DNA of 22,768 bases from Welwitschia mirabilis. Taxonomy: Eukaryota > Gnetophyta > Gnetopsida > Welwitschiales. The position numbers and the translations under genes were made by a program. Position 1 is the stretch's first letter. The number at the start of each line of letters is the position of its first letter. The stretch covers positions 59,030,893-59,053,660 of the forward strand of contig JBOZIK010000001.1 of the NCBI GenBank assembly GCA_051453625.1. Direction: 5' to 3'. The notes beneath the pieces are model-generated. The model was given only the letters and a program-made list of their open reading frames with translations. It did no database searches and was not told the DNA's origin. Positions 18,817-22,768 of the stretch are shown here, piece after piece.

Positions 18817-19050
18817 ATGATATTTAGTGAATCTCCAATTAGTTTAATCACTTTATTGTTTGCAAGAATTATCATCCATTGTTTATTCATATTTGCATAG
18901 AATGCTTATAATTTATTTGCAATTTGTGTATTTTCATCCTTTTCATCTCGGCTCTCCATTATCATGGGAACTAAGAATTTATTTGCAAATTTACTTATAA
19001 AACAATTTAAAATATCCTATCAAATACATGTAAGTTCGCAACATAACATA

Positions 19051-19060
19051 GCCCCCATTT
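19051..19060 (-). promoter_or_regulatory. Polypurine tract of copy C (AAATGGGGGC)
   Basis: The sense strand has AAATGGGGG two to three bases before the LTR start (TGTTATG). This purine run primes plus-strand synthesis in live elements and fixes the LTR edge at 19048. The equivalent is absent at 6751. Confidence 0.75.
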
Positions 19061-20635
19061 AGCCTTATCAGTCCTTAACAAAACGAGGCAGTAAACCATA
19101 TTTGCAAGTCAACTTTTTTGATAATAAAAATAACTCAGATATGTAAAGAAATTATTTGAAAAACATTTGGAAAATACTCCCAAGATAGACTAAATTTCTG
19201 AAAAATTCAAAACACTAAACATAAATATCTGCAAAATATCGAAGATTGGTCATCTAATATGGTCGTTCAAACATAGATAGGATGATAGATTTTTGCNNNN
19301 NNNNNNCAAAGAATTTTTAAAAATGGAATCTATGATAAAATTAATTTTTTCTATTAATTAATTAATCATGATAAATAGCCCCCTACTGTGATAAATAGTC
19401 AAATCTAAAGATAATCATATAGAAATTAGATAAAATTAGTATACTATGATAAAACAAAATGTAGAATCACTTCCCTCCTTTATGCATAATAAATTCTGGT
19501 TTAGTAACTGGCTCAGGAGTAGGGGAAAAGAAAGGAGGATCTGCAATAATGATTCTCATAATAAAAAAAGAATTAAAAATACTAAAAATATGTCTTATCC
19601 TACCTAAAATATGCAATGCATCTCGAATTGTAGAATTGTCAGAAAAAGAAATGGAGAAAAATGTTGTATCATGATTAAACAACAAGAAAACTACTAAATG
19701 ATTGAAGTTCTAAGAAGAATTAAGAAAATGCAGAAATGACTTTGAAACAGAAGACTTGAAAAGAAAAGAAAACTTGAATGAAAATGGACAAAAGAAAGAA
19801 GGAGAAGATTTTTTACCTATCTTAAGTACTAACCTAGCAAACTTCCAAGGAAACCATCATAACATTACCTAAGTAAATATGTATGATAAAATGTATTAAT
19901 TTCATAAAGTTCATTAAAAAAGATAGTGGTTAGTGATATCCAAAGTTTCAAGTGTGTAGAACAATAAAGTTTAAAACCAAAAGTTACTTAGAAATGGACT
20001 TACCTACTTCTACCCCACAAACTCACCGAAATATCTAAAAGTAAAATGATCAAGTGGGAATATGAAGAGTCTAAGAAAGAATTTAATTTACTAGGATGAG
20101 GGGAATGTAACCACTGTTAGAGGAGTAAGAACCCATAAAGCATAACCAACTGACCCCCCAGTGGAGTTTCCACAACTACCATATTACACTGCCAAAGGCN
20201 NNNNNNNNNCTTGCAGTAGGACATCATGGTGACCATATTTTTAAGATACAAAATAGAAAACATCATGGCCTTTATTTCACTTTTTCTTTTTCTTTCTCTC
20301 TCTTTCTTTTTTTTTTTTAATGAACATAAAATTCCCACATGATCACACACTCAAGAAAGATAAAGATGAATAAGTGAGATAAAAGATAAAAAAGAACACT
20401 TTCAAATAACCTAAGATTTAAACACCATTGAAAAAAATATAAGAAACTAAGACATCTTTTTTTAAATACAGTCCATAGCCATGGGAATATCCCAAGATGA
20501 ATTTAATCTTATCACTAGTAAATGCCCAAGTATAAAACTAATCATAATACTTTACAAAGTAATACATAAGTCAAGTTTGAAAGATGATAAGGTAAAATCA
20601 TAATATTTAACCTAAGGAGTAGGCTAAGAAAGAAC
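19061..20635 (-). other. 3' untranslated region of copy C, with two 10-N gaps
   Basis: It lies between the integrase stop (TAA, 20636-20638) and the polypurine tract. It aligns with copy B at 15100-16460. No family match is seen for the open frames at 19467-19685 or 20117-20350, so I take it as non-coding. N runs lie at 19297-19306 and 20200-20209. A degenerate copy of the GTCATC motif is at 19249-19288. A 39-base pyrimidine run (20280-20318) is purine-only in sense. Confidence 0.65.
20280..20318 (-). repeat. 39-base pure purine run (sense) in copy C 3' region
   Basis: The plus strand is only C and T from 20280 to 20318. Copy B at the matching place (about 16130-16145) is T-rich with A interruptions. 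It could be a simple-repeat expansion; an internal second polypurine primer site is possible but unsupported. Confidence 0.6.
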
Positions 20636-21675
20636 TTAGATAATGATAGGGAGGAAGTCCTCCTTATTGAGGGAAATCTCCAAAATAAGTGCTTCTACCA
20701 TGTTCATGGTTGCATCTAAAGATTCCTTATATAATTTTAATCGTTGCCCATTAACCATTTGAATCTGTTTAGTTTTCAAATCTAAAATTTCAACTAAGCC
20801 ATTAAAATGCACTTTTTGTACAAGAGAAGAACCTAACCATTTAGAGGTCAACCCGTTATTCAATAGGTGAACTCTAGTGTTATACAACAAAACAAGTTGA
20901 CCTAATTTAAACTTTTTATGAAAAATCCTTTTATCATATTTGAACTTTGCTTAGGATTTATGAATCAATTGATAATGTATGACAGTAGTCCTTTTTCATC
21001 AAGATGATTTAATTGTGCTAACCTATACTTAATATTTTTAACAAATTCCACAAGATTAAATTGATAAGATGTACGATAAGAATTGTAACACACATCAACT
21101 GACGAAACACAAACTTTATCATAAACAAGTTCGTAAGGTGAAAAACTAAGAGAAGTATACCAAGTAGTATGGTAGGCCCAAAGTACATCATTAAGCTTAG
21201 AAGTCCAAGTCTTTTTATTAACAAAGACAAGTTTTTGAAGAATTTTTTTTAATTTCTTTGTTAGCATTTTCAGCTTATCCATGCATCTGAGGATGATAAG
21301 CACAAGCTATTCTATGTTCAATTCCAATGGATAGAAGAAGTTTCTTAAAAAGTATATTAATGAAATGAGTACCCTGATTGCTAATGATGATTCTAAGAAA
21401 ATCAAATCTTAAAAGATATGAGATCTAAGAAAATGACAAACAGTTCGGGTATCATTCAAAGAAGTAGGTATGGCTTCAACCCATTTAGTCATGTAATCAA
21501 CAGCCACTAAAATGTAATTTTTGTTAAAAGAAGGTGGGTGAATAGGGCCCATGAAATTGATACTCTAATAATCAAAAGGATTACATTCAAGAATAAATCT
21601 AAGGGGTATTTCCTGTGAACAAACAAGGCTATCAAAACACTGACAAAGATTACTCCTTCTAACAAAATCATATGA
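20636..21675 (-). pseudogene. Integrase of copy C (core and C-terminal domain)
   Basis: On the minus strand: FVRRSNLCQCFDSL (zinc-binding Cys pair, about 21620-21660), INFMGPI, then NYILVAVDYMTKWVEA, whose D (21496-21498) is the first catalytic Asp. A 112-codon frame at 20965-21303 gives KKILQKLVFVNKK, TSKLNDVLWAYHTTWYTS and SPYELVYDK, the conserved WAYRTA..T..G.SP..LVYGK region. After a frameshift, 20636-20890 reads LLNNGLTSKWLGSSLVQKV and VNGQRLKLY, the C-terminal domain, ending at TAA. It is split by at least one frameshift (about 20891-20964) and a stop (near 21565). Confidence 0.88.
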
Positions 21676-22452
21676 NNNNNNNNNNNNNNNNNNNNNNNNN
21701 NNNNNNNNNNNNNNNNNNNNNNNNNNNNNNNNNNNNNNNNNNNNNNNNNNNNNNNNNNNNNNNNNNNNNNNNNNNNNNNNNNNNNNNNNNNNNNNNNNNN
21801 NNNNNNNNNNNNNNNNNNNNNNNNNNNNNNNNNNNNNNNNNNNNNNNNNNNNNNNNNNNNNNNNNNNNNNNNNNNNNNNNNNNNNNNNNNNNNNNNNNNN
21901 NNNNNNNNNNNNNNNNNNNNNNNNNNNNNNNNNNNNNNNNNNNNNNNNNNNNNNNNNNNNNNNNNNNNNNNNNNNNNNNNNNNNNNNNNNNNNNNNNNNN
22001 NNNNNNNNNNNNNNNNNNNNNNNNNNNNNNNNNNNNNNNNNNNNNNNNNNNNNNNNNNNNNNNNNNNNNNNNNNNNNNNNNNNNNNNNNNNNNNNNNNNN
22101 NNNNNNNNNNNNNNNNNNNNNNNNNNNNNNNNNNNNNNNNNNNNNNNNNNNNNNNNNNNNNNNNNNNNNNNNNNNNNNNNNNNNNNNNNNNNNNNNNNNN
22201 NNNNNNNNNNNNNNNNNNNNNNNNNNNNNNNNNNNNNNNNNNNNNNNNNNNNNNNNNNNNNNNNNNNNNNNNNNNNNNNNNNNNNNNNNNNNNNNNNNNN
22301 NNNNNNNNNNNNNNNNNNNNNNNNNNNNNNNNNNNNNNNNNNNNNNNNNNNNNNNNNNNNNNNNNNNNNNNNNNNNNNNNNNNNNNNNNNNNNNNNNNNN
22401 NNNNNNNNNNNNNNNNNNNNNNNNNNNNNNNNNNNNNNNNNNNNNNNNNNNN
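21676..22452. other. Assembly gap, 777 N
   Basis: The left flank (..CAAAATCATATGA) matches copy A near 921-934, and the right flank (AGATAAAGAATCTTAAG) matches copy A at 1035. Only about 100 bases separate these in copy A, so the gap is about 680 bases larger than expected. Confidence 0.85.
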
Positions 22453-22768
22453 AGATAAAGAATCTTAAGTATTTCCCAATCAGACATATATTTTCTCGTA
22501 AGCTAGTCTTTGCACCTATAATACGAATGTGGCTCAATCCACTCATAGTCACCTATATGATGGAGAAAATATTTATGCTGGTGATAGGTTCAATGTTGTG
22601 GTGTTTTCATGGTTATGAAAACAGCGAAAAGCTACTCATCAGGAAAGGAATCATCAGTGAAAATGTCATCTAAAGGAGAAGGAAGTCAATACAAATTATC
22701 GGCAATAGAATTATGCTTTTCTAGTTTATTCATAATGGTCAAATTGAATTCTTGCATAAGAAGGATTC
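22453..22768 (-). pseudogene. Integrase N-terminus and RNase H end of copy C
   Basis: The nucleotide sequence follows copy A at 1035-1394: TTTCCCAATC.GACA.A.ATTTTCTC, then GATGGAGAAAA.ATTTATG, then a short deletion in copy C (about 50 bases near 22620), and ATAATGGTCAAATTGAATTC at the right. In copy A this is the HHCC zinc region and the RNase H end. No frame remains open over the whole stretch. Confidence 0.75.

Larger units (their letters stand above)
17954..19048 (-). repeat. Gypsy 3' LTR of copy C
   Basis: About 1095 bp, starting TGTTGTGGTACATATTTATG and ending GCAACATAACA on the plus strand. It matches 5666-6750 throughout. The right edge is confirmed by the polypurine tract at 19051. 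The left edge abuts copy B RNase H directly. It holds two copies of the GTCATC motif (18681-18708 and 18781-18816). Confidence 0.88.
17954..22768 (-). mobile_element. Ty3/gypsy copy C, 5' end outside window
   Basis: On the minus strand: RNase H start (right edge), integrase, 3' untranslated region, polypurine tract, 3' LTR. It interrupts the RNase H of copy B at 17953/17954 and is closely related to A and B. This is the best preserved of the three integrases. Its gag, protease and RT should lie right of the window, with a 5' LTR and then the rest of copy B. Confidence 0.82.

Noticed and set aside
21672-22673. Long open frames of about 300 codons on both strands
   Set aside because: They consist almost entirely of N; no stop can be seen there because no bases are known.
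1-22768. A host gene, tRNA, rRNA or virus-like intact system
   Set aside because: I scanned both strands and found only retroelement relics and their untranslated parts; no tRNA-like cloverleaf, no intact coding gene.

Overview
This is plant nuclear DNA, very AT-rich, made almost entirely of old, decayed LTR retrotransposons. I see no host gene, tRNA, rRNA or CRISPR array. The evidence is a pile of plant-type retroelement features: Athila/Tat-like Ty3/gypsy gag-pol remnants, an Asp-tRNA-type primer site, an iMet-tRNA primer site beside Ty1/copia remnants, and plant-type extra ORFs downstream of pol. Every coding region has stops and frameshifts, and all the elements lie on the minus strand. 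The lineage is probably a eudicot, but the sequence does not settle the species.

Layout. (1) 1-6750: Ty3/gypsy copy A, read right to left: 5' LTR (5666-6750), primer site (5642-5662), leader, gag, protease, RT, RNase H, and integrase cut by the window start. (2) 6751-7171 plus 13423-17953: copy B, whose 3' region, integrase and RNase H tail face the same LTR at 5666-6750. B is split by two insertions. (3) 7172-13422: a Ty1/copia element with two roughly 1.2-kb LTRs, an iMet primer site, a polypurine tract, and shrunken gag, protease, integrase, RT and RNase H pieces. A third reading frame downstream of pol resembles those of plant sireviruses. (4) 17954-22768: copy C, with 3' LTR, polypurine tract, 3' untranslated region, integrase and start of RNase H. 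It runs off the right edge and is inserted in B's RNase H.

Inferred history: B was present first. A is either a tandem partner sharing an LTR with B or a nested insertion in B's 3' end. The copia element landed in B's downstream ORF and copy C landed in B's RNase H. Ages are relative only; the LTR pairs are visibly diverged, so these are old events.

Most worth a second look: the apparently shared LTR between A and B; a recurring GTCATC...GATGAT hairpin motif with matching changes on both arms, found in the LTR, 5' leader and 3' region of the gypsy family; degenerate REFY/FYYN-type downstream ORFs in both the gypsy and the copia element; and assembly gaps whose flanks suggest mis-sized joins.
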